Shown here piece by piece: positions 11,619 through 27,423 of a stretch of 64,000 bases of DNA; position 1 is the first letter of the stretch, and each line of letters begins with the position of its first letter. Made by a program: the position numbers and the translations under genes. Where the stretch lies: NCBI GenBank assembly GCA_027972325.1, contig JAPMOS010000001.1:1405821-1469820 (forward strand), read 5' to 3'. The notes under the pieces were generated by a model that saw only the letters and a program-made list of their open reading frames with translations, had not been told where the DNA came from and searched no databases. The stretch is from Paratrimastix pyriformis. Lineage: Eukaryota; Preaxostyla; Paratrimastigidae.

Positions 11619-12184
11619 TCAGGTCGAAGAGTGGGACTGTTCGTCAGGAGTGGTTCGTAGAGAGAAAAAAAGTGAGAGGTCCGGGCCGGAAACGCCTCTC
11701 ACAGAAGCAGGGACTCCTTGTTCCGCCCACCGCCCGGAACGAAACACGATTTGGTTGACTGCTCCGATGGGTATGTCCCAAGCAGGGGGAATAGATCCAG
11801 GATTTCGGTGGAGAATTTCTCGTTCCTGTTCGCTGGGGAATCGAGAGGCGCGATCGGTAATGGCCAAAGGGGAATCCAAGGGGTTGGTCTTCATCATGTT
11901 GTAGGCGAGATAAATCAATTCGATGAACACCACCAGGACGATCACATACGCAGGTATTGCGAGTGCCCAATATTTCTGGGGATAATACGTCCACCCAATG
12001 TACCGAAGAACCGAATCGGGGAGAAAAGCCCACACAAGAAAAACAGCTGCAGAGGCGTGTGTGTGCCGAGAAGTGGAAGGGACGAGAACAGACAGTAGAT
12101 AATGTAACCGGTGATCCAACAAACGAACCCGTACACCGCCGTCTCGCTGGGTTCTTGGGTGTCCTGAAAACGGTCGTCGGGCAT
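11619..12184 (-). CDS. PIGP: GPI-GlcNAc transferase subunit P (PIG-P)
   Basis: PIG-P is a small membrane subunit of the ER complex that makes GlcNAc-phosphatidylinositol, the first step of GPI-anchor synthesis. Exon 1 starts at the ATG at 12184 (MPDDRFQDTQEPSE) and encodes the first helix (VYGFVCWITGYIIY). A 47-nt intron (12047-12093, donor GTCTGTTC) joins it to the signature VFLVWAFLPDSVLRYIGWTY, then YPQKYWALAIP, a second helix, NMMKTNPLDS and DIPIGAVNQIVF. These match human PIG-P (LVWAFIPESWL, YWPQKYWAVALP, MMSTSPLDS, DISISEVNQMFF). The frame runs about 45 residues beyond the conserved end, so the true C-terminus may lie before 11619 or in another exon. It is divergent from SND1. Confidence 0.88.
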
Positions 12185-12266
12185 ATCGGCGGCGGAATGG
12201 GAACAAGACGGGCCGACACGACGTGGTCGGCTATACCGGGGTCATACCGAAACCAGGAACAATCCA
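12185..12266. promoter_or_regulatory. Divergent PIGP/SND1 promoter spacer
   Basis: Only 82 bp separate the two start codons, so both promoters and both 5' leaders must fit or overlap here. I see no TATA box or shared motif. Confidence 0.5.
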
Positions 12267-15200
12267 ATGGCGTCTTTCCAGAGCGGCAAGGTTTCTTTTG
12301 TTGCTGTTTTTCGCTTCCTTATTTTATGTATTCTCGTATTCTGTCATCTCCTCTTTCGATCCGGATGATTAGGTGAAGTGCGTCACCAGCGGTGCCACTA
12401 TCATCATTTACGGCACCCCGCAGGGTGGCCCTCCGCCGGAAAACCAGATCACTCTTGAGTGCCTCCTCGCCCCTCGTATGCGCTCCGCTGACACCACAGA
12501 GGAGGTTTGTGGAAGATGCAATTTTGATTCTCTCATTCCCCCTATTCTCCGTCCATTAGCCGTATGCCTGGGAAAGCCGTGATTTCCTGCGGCGGAAATG
12601 TGTCGGGAAGCAGGTGCGCTTTCAGATCACTCGCCCTGGTATGCAGCCTGGCCGTGATTACGGTTCGGTTTTCCTCGTGGAAGGTCTGTGATCCTCAACT
12701 CTCTGACGCACGACTCGTTTCGTCTGGGGCACTTTTTCCAGGCAACGAGAACCTTGCTCTGTCTTGTGTTGCCGAAGGCTGGTGCGATGTGAAGGAGATC
12801 AAGGACGCCGCTCGTCGCCCCTCTTATTACGAGGATCTCGTTCGTGCCCGCAATGCCGCGAAGGAGCGCAAAATTGGGAAGTGGCAGGAGAACCACGCCG
12901 CGGGGATCCACGACATCGCCGAACTCCGTGATGAGGAGGCCCGCGAAATGATGGAGAAGGGCCGCGAGTACCCCGGTCTGCACGCTCCTCTCGGGCGCCC
13001 TTCACCTTCTTCGCACGCTCCTTTCGCAGCCATCATCGAGTCGATTCCCTCGGCCCACAGTTTCCGGGTTCTTCTGAAGGGCCAGTGGAAGATGCTCAAC
13101 ATCATGCTGAACGGCGTCCAGTGCCCCCCCTCCCGCGAGGCTGTCGGTGCCGAGGCCCGCTACTTCGTCGAGGTTCGGCTGCTGAACCGCGAGGTCACCG
13201 TGCGGATGGACGGTCTGCGCCATGGCGATCGCATCGTTCGCTCATTGCCCACTTGGTCAGATGTGACCCCGCAGGGCGTTCTTGGGGCCATCCTGGTCCC
13301 CCAGGGCGACATGACCCTGGAGCTTATCCGGCAGGGCTTTGGTCGGTTCACCCCGGCCTCGATCCGCACCTTGCCAAAGGCCTACTCGGACAGCCTGCGC
13401 GCCGCCGAGCGCGATGCCCAGCAGCGCAAGGCGCGCGTCTGGGCCAACTGGGTGCCCCCCGTGGTCGCCTCGACCACTGCGCGTCGCGAGTACCACGGCA
13501 TCTGCGTGGAGGTCATCTCGGGTGACACCGTCTCCGTGATGCCCGCCCCGACGGCCACCAACCCTCGTCCGCTTGCTGTCCGCCTCTCGGCGCCCTTCCT
13601 CACCCCTGCCTTTTGTCCCAGACCCCCGCGAGGAGCGTCTCTCCCTGTCCAGCATCCGGGCTCCTCGGCTGGCCCCCCGCACCGACGAGATGCAGCGTAA
13701 CGAACCCTGGGCCTGGGAGGCTCGTGACGCCCTGCGGCGCCTGTTGGTCGGCCAGCAGGTCCGGGTGCGGGTCGAGTACACGCGCCCCCTGTCCGGCGTG
13801 ACTCCCGATGGGGCCACCGAACGCGAGTTCGCCTCGATCTACGTTGGCTCTGTGTCCGTCCCCTCCCCCTCCCTCCTCGTCGCCCATCCTCCGTCTGTCC
13901 GAGTGTGCTCATCTCCCTCTCCCCCTCTCCCCCGGACAGCAATGTCGCTGAGCGGCTCGTGAGCGACGGGCTCGCCACGGTGCAGCGGCACAAGCAGGGC
14001 GAGGAGCGGGCCCTCGACTACGAGATGCTGCAGGTCAGCGAGGAGGCCGCCCGCAAGGCCAACCTGCGCGTCCATAACCGGAGCCAGGAGGCCCCCGTGC
14101 ACCGCTTCCAGACTCTGGTCGGCAACCCGCGCCTGGCCAAGGAGTACCGGCCCAAGTTCCAGCGCGTCCAGCGGGCACACGCCATCGTGGAGGCCATCGT
14201 CACGGCCAGCCGCTTCCGGGTCTTCGTTCCCCAGTACGACTGCGTGATCAGCTTCGTCCTGGGCGCCCTGCGCGCCCCCAACGTGGATCGGATCCAGGCC
14301 GGCCGGGTGATCATCCCCGGCGAACCCTACGGTCCGGAGGCTCTGTCGGAAGCCCGGTCTGTCGCTCCCCTCCGTCGCCGCTTTCGGGGTGGTGAGAGGA
14401 AGCAGAAACGTGATGGCGCTGGGCGCATGCGGCCTTTTGCCAATGCTCCCACGGGTCTCATTGTTTTTTTTGCCTTTTTGTGGGCCCCCCGTGGCGCAGG
14501 CTGCACCTTCTCAACCGGGAGGTGGAGATCACCGTGGACACGGTCGACCAGCGGGGCAACTTCATCGGGACGCTCTTCTTCCAGGGCAAGAACATCGCCT
14601 CCCGGCTGCTTGCCGATGGTCTGGCCCGCATTGGCGGCGGCCCCGCGGCCCGCACCGTCGGCGACGAGCTGCGCGCCATCGAGGAGGCCGCCCGCACGGC
14701 CAAGAAGGGCCTCTGGGCATTCCCCCTGCCCGACGAGCAGGCCGACCAGGAGGACGAGGAAGAGCGCGCCCCGGCCCCCGAGTCGAGGCCCGTCTATCGG
14801 GTCTGCTCTTGGGAGTTCCCCTCCGCCGTGCCTCATCGGCTGCTTGTTCTCTTCTCCCGCCAGAACGCGTCCGTGACCGACGTCATCGACGGCGCCACGG
14901 TGTGCATCCAGATCGCCACCCCGCCCGACCAGGCCATCACCGCGCACATCGACCGCCTGCTGGCCGCCCCCGAGAGTGCCCCCACGGTTGCCGTGTATGG
15001 GGTCCGGGGCGGCCGCATGCCCGAGCCCAACGCCATGGTCGCCGTCCGCTCGGAGGGCGTCTGGTCTGCAGCCGATGCTCCCATCGGTGCCTCTCATCGT
15101 CTCCCCCCTGTCGCAGGCGGCGCGCCAAGGTCCTGGATGTTGACGCGCCCCACGCGCTGGTCAACTACATCGACTACGACACCGAGTCCGACGTGGACCT

Positions 15201-15844
15201 CAGCCCCAGCACCCCCGTCATGGTGGCTCTGCGTCCGTCCCATCGTCCCCTCCGGCCCCCAGCCCCCGATTGCTCGTCGCTCACGGCGGTTGTCCGTTCC
15301 TCTCCTCCTGTAGCCGAGGAGTTCGTCAAGCAGGACCCCTGCGCCATGTGCTGCTTCCTCGCCTTCCTCGCCCCTCCTCCGCAGGAGGAGTTCCAGGGAA
15401 GGGCCACCGAGCACCTGAAGTCCGTCCTGGTGGACCAACGGCTGCCTCGCCCCCCAACCCCGTAATTGCCCTGCCTCACTTGCCCATCTTGTCTCCTCTC
15501 CCAGGCAACTGACCAACGATCGGGTGTACGACGCTCGCCTCGAGTACCTTGACCACCGCAAGCGTCGCTACGTCAGCCTCCTGCCCGCCGCCGACGAGCG
15601 GCCTGGGCAACCCCAGGCCTCCCTCCAGGAGTCCCTGAACGCTATCATGGTGCGGGCCGGCCTGGCCATGGCCGGATCCGAGGAGGAGGTTCCCCGTGCC
15701 TTCCACACCGAGCTGGCCGCAATCCGTCAGGAGGAAGCCGTGGCCAACAAGGCCCACGCCAACCTTTGGTCGTACGGCGATGTCCGTCCCGATGAGGAGG
15801 AGCAGCGGGGCCCCCGGAGGGGTGGCCGCGGCGGCCGGCGGTAA
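12267..15844 (+). CDS. SND1: Tudor-SN / SND1 nuclease-domain protein
   Basis: A multi-exon orthologue of human SND1 (p100), which has four staphylococcal-nuclease folds and a Tudor domain split into a fifth, and works in RNA processing, stress granules and decay of edited RNA. A micro-exon (MASFQSGK, 12267-12290) is spliced to VKCVTSGATIIIYGTPQGG, matching human VLSGCAIIVRGQPRGG. SN1 spans about 12.3-12.96 kb, SN2 13.0-13.6, SN3 13.65-14.15, SN4 14.2-14.75, Tudor about 14.9-15.25 (KVLDVDAPHALVNYIDYDTE, compare VFYIDYGNRE), and the closing SN half 15.3-15.8 (ANLWSYGDVRPDEEE, compare NLWRYGDFRADD). The C-terminus is Arg/Gly-rich. I placed twelve introns by frame; their donors include GTTTGTGG, GTCTGTGA, GTCTGCAC, GTCCGCTT, GTCCGTCC and GTCTGCAG. 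GC content rises sharply after the first ~500 bp. Confidence 0.92.
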
Positions 15845-16132
15845 TCCCCCTGTTGTCCTCGCGTCATTGTGTCTATAAGTATATACAGAACCAGCGACCA
15901 AAAGAATAACCGGCTCCATCATTTCGCATGTCCTGTCCTTCCATTTAATGGGCTGATTATTCGGTCTTGTGAAAGCCAATTTGATATTTGCCCAACCCAC
16001 AGACGGCTCCTCCCGCGCCCCCTCACGCCGCGCCTCTCCCTTCGCGCTGGATCCGATCCGGGCAAGAGATAATTTGGTGAAGTCGACCCTGCTCTTTTCG
16101 AATCATCGCGCTCTCTTTTCTTCCTCTGGAGA
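15845..16132. other. SND1 3' flank and probable 5' region of the GARP gene
   Basis: Holds the SND1 3' untranslated region. The upstream exon or exons of the GARP gene may also lie here, but I found no in-frame ATG exon with a convincing donor. Confidence 0.4.
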
Positions 16133-17742
16133 GCTACGACCCGGCGGTTATCGCGGCGACAATTGGCCCGCTGATCAAGGCGGTCGATGGATATCAATCG
16201 CAAGCTCAATCTCAACCGGTACAGGCTCCTCAATCTCAGCTGTCGCAACAAGGCCAAATCACGCAGAACTCAAATGCCGCCCCTGATCAACAACCTCAGC
16301 AAATGTGGAAATGTCAGAGCCATAAAAAGGTCGAGATAATTGGGGATCAATAATGGTCATCTTCTCCTTCCCAGCGTTTTTGTTGGCTTCCCGAGTACCA
16401 ACAACAATTTGCAGCAGCGGTAAATTCTATCGGGATCAATGGTCTGAGGGCACTTCCTCCATTCAAACGTTCCATCAATTTTTCTCCTAGTGGTCACCCC
16501 AAAAATGCTCTTGGAGGTTTTAAATATCCCTGGGCTCACTGTCTGTGCTTTGTGATTGCCTTTTTTCCCACCCCCCTTCCCCTGACGGTTTTTCATTTCG
16601 TTCTTGCCAGCGCGACATTGTTGCTTCACATCTCCAGAAGGTGTGTTCTCATCAGGCTCGCGATCAGTTTCATTTTGTCTGTTTTTCTTTAGCACCGATA
16701 TTATCTGCAAAAAGACCGAACCCGGGCTCCCCCCACTCCCCACCCCCAAGCCCAGGCTGCCCAGACCCAGCTCCCGTCCCAGGCCGCACCCCCACCGCAG
16801 CCTCCCCAACAACTCTTGCCGACGCAGGTAGCGGCCACTCCGCACACGACTCCGATCGCTTCCCCAATTCCTGCGCTCCCCCATCACCTCCTCCACCCTG
16901 TGTCAGTTCCACCATTAACAACAGCCGGATTACCTCCCTTGTCGGTCGGGATCTCACTTCGCCCCGCTGTGACGCTCCCCGTGTCCCCCCTGGCGTCAGG
17001 CCAAATTTTCCACCCAGCGGCCTCTCTGGGACCTGCCGCTCTCTCCCCCTCTCCTCTTCCCTCTGTCCCCCCGGCCGGTCCTTCACCAGTCTCTGCGGCT
17101 GCACCACAATCGTTTTCTCGTTCTGCGTCCGCGGCGTCGCCGGCCGACCTCCTCCCGGTGCTTTCCCTCCTGAACGGGCTCGACCAGTGCCAGTGCGCGT
17201 GTATGTGCTCCCACTGTGCCGCCCGGACGATGGCGCGGTTGGCATACCACATATCAACCGGCAAGCCGGCCACCCCGGTCAACGTCCCCACCACGGATTC
17301 TCTGTTACTTTCTCTCACTGGGTCCCGGACCGGCGCTCGTGTCGACTCGAGTCCAGTTGTCTCGATTGTCAACGTCCCGACAACCGCCTCCGGTCCAGCG
17401 ATCGCCCCGGTTCCAACCGTCGCCCCGGTCTCAACCGTCGCCCCGGTTCCAGCGAGCTCGCCTTCGGTCCCTGAATGCCCTGCCATTCCAAATCTGGCCG
17501 CCCCGAAGGATCTAGTCCCTGCCCTTCGCGTCTCCCTTGTCTCGGCATTGCCACCCAGGAAGCGAAGCCGGATGGAGTCCGCACCTTCGGTTGGTCAAGA
17601 TTCCCCAAATCCCACTCCCACTCCAGCCCCAACTCCAACACCACCTCCACCTCCACCCCCACCTTCAACAACACCAATTTCAACGCCAACCCCAACTCTG
17701 CCAATTCCATCCATTCCTTCCACCACTCCACATCCCTGGTGA
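16133..17742 (+). CDS. GARP-family (SHLQK Myb-like) DNA-binding protein, 5' end unresolved
   Basis: Splicing four introns creates an uninterrupted GARP/G2-like domain: KKRFCWLPEYQQQFAAAVNS, then [20 protein letters not shown], then [20 protein letters not shown]. This matches the plant-type pattern W-x-PEL-x-x-xF-x-xAV-x-x-LG...PK-x-ILE-x-M-x-V-x-GLT-x-x-x-VASHLQK. No single frame shows it whole, which explains why it is easily missed. Donors are GTCGAGAT, GTCTGAGG, GTCTGTGC and GTGTGTTC. The domain is preceded by a Gln-rich segment (16190-16320) and followed by a long Pro/Ser/Thr/Ala-rich tail to 17742, as expected of a transcription factor. A Cys-rich knot (CQCACMCSHC) lies in the tail near 17200. 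The first coding exon is missing from my model. Confidence 0.72.
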
Positions 17743-17944
17743 TCGACCGAAGATCGCACGGCTTTGTGTGTTTCCAAACCTTTTTCTCTTTTGCGACGTT
17801 AATGTTTTTGGTTGGTTTTTCCTCTATTTCCACGGCACGGCCGAATATCTTGCGCCGGATGACCGGTCAAACCCTGGGGGCCTTGCTTCTGCGAAGAAAT
17901 GACGCGAGCATTATTACAGTTCGCATCATCAATTCGCATCCGAG

Positions 17945-19773
17945 ATGACCGAACCACAAGAAATTCGACCTCCTCAAGAGACACAGCCGCCGCCCATCGA
18001 GGCCCATGAGCAGCCCGAGGAACAAGGGCGTGGCGGCGGATCGCTGCCAGCGGTGTTTCCTCCGGCCGGCGCCCCATCTAACGAACGTTCCTCTTCTGAA
18101 ACCGCAATCCCTTCTTCGACTCCCCCCGAACCGACTCCCGCCTCTGCTCCAGCTCCAGCTCCCCTTTCTGCACCCGCACCCGCACCCGCACCCGCACCCG
18201 CACCCGCACCCGCACCCGCACCCGCATCCGCACCCGCATCCGCACCCGCACCCGCACCCGCACCCGCACCCGCACCCGCACCCGCACCCGCACCCGCACC
18301 CGCACCCGCACCCGCACCCGCACCCGCACCCGCACCTGTCGCGCCTACTCCAACTGCCCCCGCTCCCACACCTGTTCCAGAACAACGCACAAATATGGGC
18401 GTTGTGATTGATTCACCTGGCCATGTGGTTTTCCGCGATTTACCCGCGCCGCCAGCCCAGCTGGAAAAGGGTTACTACCTTGTGGAAATGGCCGCAGCTC
18501 CGATTAACCCCTCTGATCTCATGTACATCGAAGGTTTGCCCTCAGATTCTGTGTGCTCATCAGGTTTTTTTTGTCGTTGCCATCATCAGGTCGCTACCCC
18601 GCTTCTGCTCCGACAGCGCCCGGGAAACTTCGTGTGGGAGGTTTCGAGGGCACTGGCATCGTGCGTGCGGCGGGCGGCGGCGATGCCAAACATTCGATGG
18701 TGAACCATCCCGTCGCACTGTGGATACCCGAAGGGGGGACCTGGGCGCACCAGGTTGTGGTCCCCGCGCACTTGGTGATGGAACTCCCCAAAGGCGTTTC
18801 GCTCGGGTTGGGGAGCCCGTGGGTGAACCCCCTGACTGCTCTTGCGCTCGTCCAAAAGGCGCAGAATCATCACGATCCCATGACCGGGAAGTCTTTGAAA
18901 CCCGTTGCCGTTGCGCTCACAGCCGCCGCCAGCTCGCTCGGCAGGATGATCATTCGGTTGGCTGCTGAGAAGAAGAGCAACTTGGTGGTTCTGGGGTTTG
19001 TCCCAACCTTCTCAGCCTGCACTCACACCACGGCCGGATAGGATCGTCCGCAAGGCAGAGCAGTGCGACCAACTGCGAAGCCTTGGCTGCGAGCACTGCT
19101 TCACCACCACCGATCCTGCATTTGACGACCAATTCCGTGAGGCAGCCGCCCATCTGAACTGCACGTCCGTGCGTTTTTCTCCTCTCAATCATTGGTCTGC
19201 GTCTTTTAGGCTCTGCTACGACTGTGTGGGGGGTTCCCTCCCCGGGCGTATTCTCCGGCTCATGCCGCCTGGCTCAACCGTGGTTGTCTACGGCTCTCTG
19301 GACCCACAGGTCCCCAGTTCATCCCCGACCTTCGCACCTTCAAACGCCTTCTAGCCGACCTTGGACGGGCTCTCGCCCATGGACCTCCTGATCCACGGCA
19401 AAAGGATCGAAGGCTTCCATCTCCACATGTTCTTGGAAGGCCTGCGCTTGATCTGTTTTTGGTGTCCCTCCTGGCTCATGATTTTGACTTCATTGCAGCC
19501 ATTGGGAAAAAGGACACGGCAAAGTTGATGACAACTGCCCGGGACAAGTGGGCGGGCCCGCTCGCCACCTCCATCAACAAACGACTGCCAATGGACCAAG
19601 TGAGCAACGCTTTGGAAGAATACCGGCGGAACATGTCGGCCGGGAAGGTGCTCTTGACGGGACCCGCCATGCCTCCCGAGGAGCTTCGCCAACCTCCCAG
19701 CGCCGAGGCTCCGGCTGCTCAATCGACTGCGCCGACCCAGGCTCACACGTCGCAGCCAGGTTCGTCGTCGTAG
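17945..19773 (+). CDS. MDR-family enoyl/quinone reductase with Ala-Pro leader
   Basis: The ATG at 17945 starts ~140 residues of Pro/Ala-rich sequence whose core is an Ala-Pro run encoded by a CCCGCA hexamer array. A medium-chain dehydrogenase/reductase follows: MGVVIDSPGHVVF, the AAPINPSD motif, GFEGTGIVRAAGGG, VNPLTALALV, an Ala-rich nucleotide-binding turn (ALTAAASSLGRMIIRLA) and LCYDCVGGSLPGRIL. This resembles zinc-free NADPH-dependent enoyl thioester or quinone reductases (MECR-like). No zinc-binding Cys cluster is visible. Five introns were placed, with donors GTTTGCCC, GTTTGTCC, GTCCGTGC, GTCCCCAG and GTTTTTGG. A second Pro/Ala/Ser-rich tail ends at 19773. The substrate cannot be told from sequence. 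A long Ala-Pro leader on such an enzyme is unusual; it does not look like a simple mitochondrial targeting peptide. Confidence 0.8.
18170..18338. repeat. CCCGCA coding hexamer array, MDR reductase gene
   Basis: About twenty-eight copies encoding alternating Ala-Pro; two copies read CCCGCAT instead. Confidence 0.9.
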
Positions 19774-20191
19774 GTTGGCGCGTCCTCTTTGATTCACTTC
19801 CTCCCTCGTGTCCCTACGCGCGTCCAACCCAAGCAGCTCTTGCGATGCCTGCCATGACACCACCGATCCATGCCACCGTCTTGGGGCCCGAACCTCCTCC
19901 GGCTCCCATGCCACCTCCACAAACTCTTCCGCGCGGGAGCGCCGACCCGACGCTCCCCGCAAAGCCCGTCTCCGTGGAAGTGAACTCCACGGAATCCCTG
20001 GAAAGCCATGGGGTTGGCTCGCCCGCGTAGAATCGGGTTGAGAACAGTACGCACCGCGGTGACGGGGCGAGGAATGGAGCCAGAATCATGCTGACGCTCC
20101 ATCACTGCGGGGGCGGGGGAAGCCAGGTGCTGACAGATGGCCGGCATAACATGTTGTCTATAGAAAATGAAAAAAAAAAAACGGGACGCGT
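19774..20191. other. Convergent 3' flanks; no gene seen
   Basis: Between the reductase stop and the MYND gene stop. A plus-strand open frame to 20030 is Pro-rich but lacks homology and any join to the reductase. An A-run (about 20170-20181) lies just beyond the MYND stop. Confidence 0.4.
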
Positions 20192-21468
20192 CTACGGCTT
20201 CTTCTCGGACTCGGGGTGTTCCTCCTTCCAGCGGGCCTCCCGGATGAGCAGGTCCGAGAGGAAGGCCGAGAACTCCCGTTCGGGTGGTGGGTCGTCGTGC
20301 CGCCTCAGGCAAATGGCAACGGGGCCGTTGGGCGAGTCGATCGTGCGCATCACGGGGGCGCCCTCGGCGACGTACCGATCGAGGTGGGCCCGCAGGTCGG
20401 CCGGGAGCTCGCCCTCGAGGAGACCCTTGGAGGCCAGTTCGTCGAGCGAGTGCTGCACCTCGTGCTCGCGGTCCTTTCCGGCAGAAGAGCGATCCAGACG
20501 ATGATGAGTGTGGATCCGGGAAGGTGGGCAGACCTCACGGGTCATGCCCGACTTCTTGGCGGGCTCATCCGCGCTCGACTCGGACTCTGGGGAGAGGCCC
20601 GTGGCGGCCTCGAGCGAGCGCAAGGCTTGCTGAATGTCCTGAAGGGAGCCCATTCCCTGGGAAAGAAGCCGTGTCATCACGCGGTCGGAGATCCCGGACA
20701 GCCAGACCTGGGCCGCTGGGGCCGCGCCGGATGGGAGCGGCACAGAACGGCCATCGGGGTTTGCCGCGATGACTGCGTATTTGTCCAGGGTCGGAGTCAA
20801 CCGCCCCGGAGTGGCTGGTGCCGGGGCGGCAGGCGGCATGGACGAGAGCGGCCGGGACTTGTCCCCCTCGGCCGGGGGTGTAGGCTCGGGGAGCAGCAGG
20901 TGGGCCAGCACCACGAACTGGCTCGTGGGCTCGTACTGGCCCATCGACTGCCGGAGGGCCCCCAGGGGAAGCCGCGGCGACAGATGGGCCAGGTTGGAGT
21001 CGTCCTATGGTTCCCCGGAAGGGTTCGTCACGCATGGGCCGCCACAAAGGTTCGGCGGACCTGCCCGATGTAAGCCACACGGAATCGGCAAACTTGGTGG
21101 TTTCGGATTGCCTCAAGGTCGTGTTTCATATGTTCCGGAGAGGAAAAATGCACGGCCAAAAGACCCCGCCCCCACTTGGTGAATCCCAGGTAGGCCCGCT
21201 GGAACCAATCTTGGCGCAGTTCTGGTTGGTCGCGGATCTCGCAAAGCAAAGCCGTGAGATCATCGGCCAAGCCCGATTGAACCTCCGGGGGATAGTTTGG
21301 GTCGGTCTCAGGCACGGGTTCGGCAGGGGCAACACATTCTTTCTTGTGCGATTTCCAATGGTTCCGTTGGCACTCGCGAGAACAATAGCAAGTTTGATGA
21401 CAGCGGCCGCACTGTTGGAAGCTCCCTTCTGTCTCCTCTGACTTTCCACAACCCGCACAAGTTTTCAT
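20192..21468 (-). CDS. MYND zinc-finger protein
   Basis: The ATG at 21468 opens almost directly into a MYND finger (residues ~4-45): CAGCGK, then CGRCHQT, then CYCSRECQRNHWKSHKKEC, with all eight zinc ligands present. MYND domains bind Pro-rich peptides in transcription and signalling complexes. One intron (donor GTCCGCCG, acceptor ACCATAG) joins VAYIGQ to DDSNLAHLSPRLPLGAL. The rest (~300 residues) is not recognised; it has a Pro/Ala-rich stretch, a helical segment near MTRLLSQGMGSLQDIQQALR and an acidic-basic C-terminus ending in SEKKP. The same frame is open upstream of 21468 without an ATG. It is divergent from the membrane protein, 69 bp away. Confidence 0.72.
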
Positions 21469-21537
21469 CAATGGTTCAAAAAAAGCGGACTGTTGGTATT
21501 CCCCAAATGTTATAGTCACTCTCCCGGGATTTTTTGA
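21469..21537. promoter_or_regulatory. Divergent promoter spacer, MYND and membrane-protein genes
   Basis: 69 bp between start codons, A/T-richer than either gene. Presumed shared promoter; no motif identified. Confidence 0.45.
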
Positions 21538-22656
21538 ATGAGGAGTTGCCTGTTCTGTGTGCTGCTGGTTTTGCCCTTGTTGAGCCACGCAAACACGTGC
21601 GTTTTACAAGCAGATGGGAGTTTACCATCGTCTGGATCTTGTCAGGGTCCCATAGAGAGGGCTCTTGTCCGATATCAGGGCATCCCAAAATCAAAGTCTG
21701 TGGACTGGACTCACGTCCGAGAGTTTCTCTCCATTTCGAAAACTCGTAGCGATGCGTGCGCCGCAGGAAAGGTCCTGTTTTACCCCGATGGAGTTTCAAC
21801 GTCCACCCCCAAGTGCGGCGACTGTGTACCAGGCTTCGGCGGTGCCGACGATCCGCTCCAAAATTGTCCCCTCGATCAGTACTGTACTGACGCCGGCACC
21901 TGCGCGGATGTCGGGGCCCACCCCTTGTGGGGGGTCCCGTGCCCCTACGAGGAGGGCGGGCCCACGAAGGACGGCTGGTGCGGCCCGGGGCTGCGGTGCA
22001 TCGGCCACAGGTGCGCCCAGTGCGAAGACGGGGTCATCGTCTCCTCCAACGGGATGCGGTGCATCGGGGGCCGGTGGACCCAGTCCCGGCTGACGTGGCT
22101 GCTGTACGACCCGGCCGGCTTTGCCACGGTGGTGCTGGGGGCCCTGGGGGTCCTCTACCTGGGGGCCGCCCTGGCCCGCTGCTGGTGGGCCCACTGCTGC
22201 TGCTGCTGCCCACACCGCACCCGGAAATCGAATCGCGCGGGGCCAGACGAGGACGAGGACGAGGACGAGGAGGACGAGGACGAGGACGAGGAGGATGACG
22301 ACGAGGAAGAAGGCGAGGAGGAGGACGCGGCCGGGGCGGGGGGCCGCAGCGTCCTGGGCGGCGGGGGGGCCGACGATGACGATGGCGGCCTGGGGCTGAG
22401 CGGCGCGGGGCCCACTGCGGTGGAGCTGCAGCCCATGGGCATGGGCGGGGCGGCCCACACGCCCAAGCGGACGCCCTCGGGCCGGCCCCTGTCGCCCTCG
22501 CCCTCGCCCCGCCGGACCCGGCCCCCGCCCCACGAGCATCAGCCCCGGGCGGGCCCCGCGGGCTCTGCTCTCCTGCGGCCACCCCCCTCGCCCGCCAGCC
22601 CGGCCTCGAACCCCGAGGCGGCCCTGATCACCGGCCGCAAGGCCAAGCGCCAGTGA
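21538..22656 (+). CDS. Single-pass membrane protein, Cys-rich ectodomain and acidic tail
   Basis: Intronless, 372 residues. A clear signal peptide (MRSCLFCVLLVLPLLSHA) leads into a Cys-rich extracellular part (residues ~20-195; CGDCVPGFGG, CPLDQYC, GWCGPGLRCIGHRCAQCEDG) with spacing like small disulfide-knotted modules. One transmembrane helix follows (ATVVLGALGVLYLGAALARC), then a palmitoylation-like Cys cluster (CWWAHCCCCCPH), a long Asp/Glu run (~22245-22330) and a Ser/Pro/Arg-rich cytoplasmic tail. I do not recognise the family. The layout suggests a small cell-surface receptor or adhesion protein; the ligand is unknown. Confidence 0.7.
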   Translation: MRSCLFCVLLVLPLLSHANTCVLQADGSLPSSGSCQGPIERALVRYQGIPKSKSVDWTHVREFLSISKTRSDACAAGKVLFYPDGVSTSTPKCGDCVPGFGGADDPLQNCPLDQYCTDAGTCADVGAHPLWGVPCPYEEGGPTKDGWCGPGLRCIGHRCAQCEDGVIVSSNGMRCIGGRWTQSRLTWLLYDPAGFATVVLGALGVLYLGAALARCWWAHCCCCCPHRTRKSNRAGPDEDEDEDEEDEDEDEEDDDEEEGEEEDAAGAGGRSVLGGGGADDDDGGLGLSGAGPTAVELQPMGMGGAAHTPKRTPSGRPLSPSPSPRRTRPPPHEHQPRAGPAGSALLRPPPSPASPASNPEAALITGRKAKRQ

Positions 22657-22980
22657 TCGGGTGGCCTTCCACCCAAGTGTGCATTCGATGATGTAAATTC
22701 GATGCTGTAACCTGACCCCGGACGCCCGTCATGCGCTTTCCCGCGCCGCGCCCTGTCCCGCACCCCCATGCCGTTCGTGGGGCATTGCGAGTCACTGCTT
22801 GTTGGTCGGGCCGATATGCCTCTCCCTCCCTTCACTCCCTCCCTTCACTCCCTCCCCTTCCCCCCGGGTCATGACCGCCTGGGGGGCCGCGGGTTGCCAA
22901 GACGAACGTCGCTTCGAAGCGCGCTGTCATTCTCGCCGCCGCCGCCGCGGGGGCCCCCAGCCAGCCAGGGGCCGCTCGGC
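22657..22980. other. Convergent 3' flanks; no gene seen
   Basis: Between the membrane-protein stop and the BRAP2 stop. Contains a short CCTTCACTCCCT-type direct repeat near 22825-22860 but no supported gene. Confidence 0.4.
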
Positions 22981-27288
<4,308 letters not shown>

Positions 27289-27423
27289 TTCTTCGTTCAA
27301 GTCCAAGAGGGCGGCAATGAATGTTATTAAAACACAGATCACTCGAATCAGAGAAAGTATGAATAGGAAACAGAATCCGCCGCGACCCCGAGAAGAGAAT
27401 AAACAACAATAAAGCAGGAGCCG

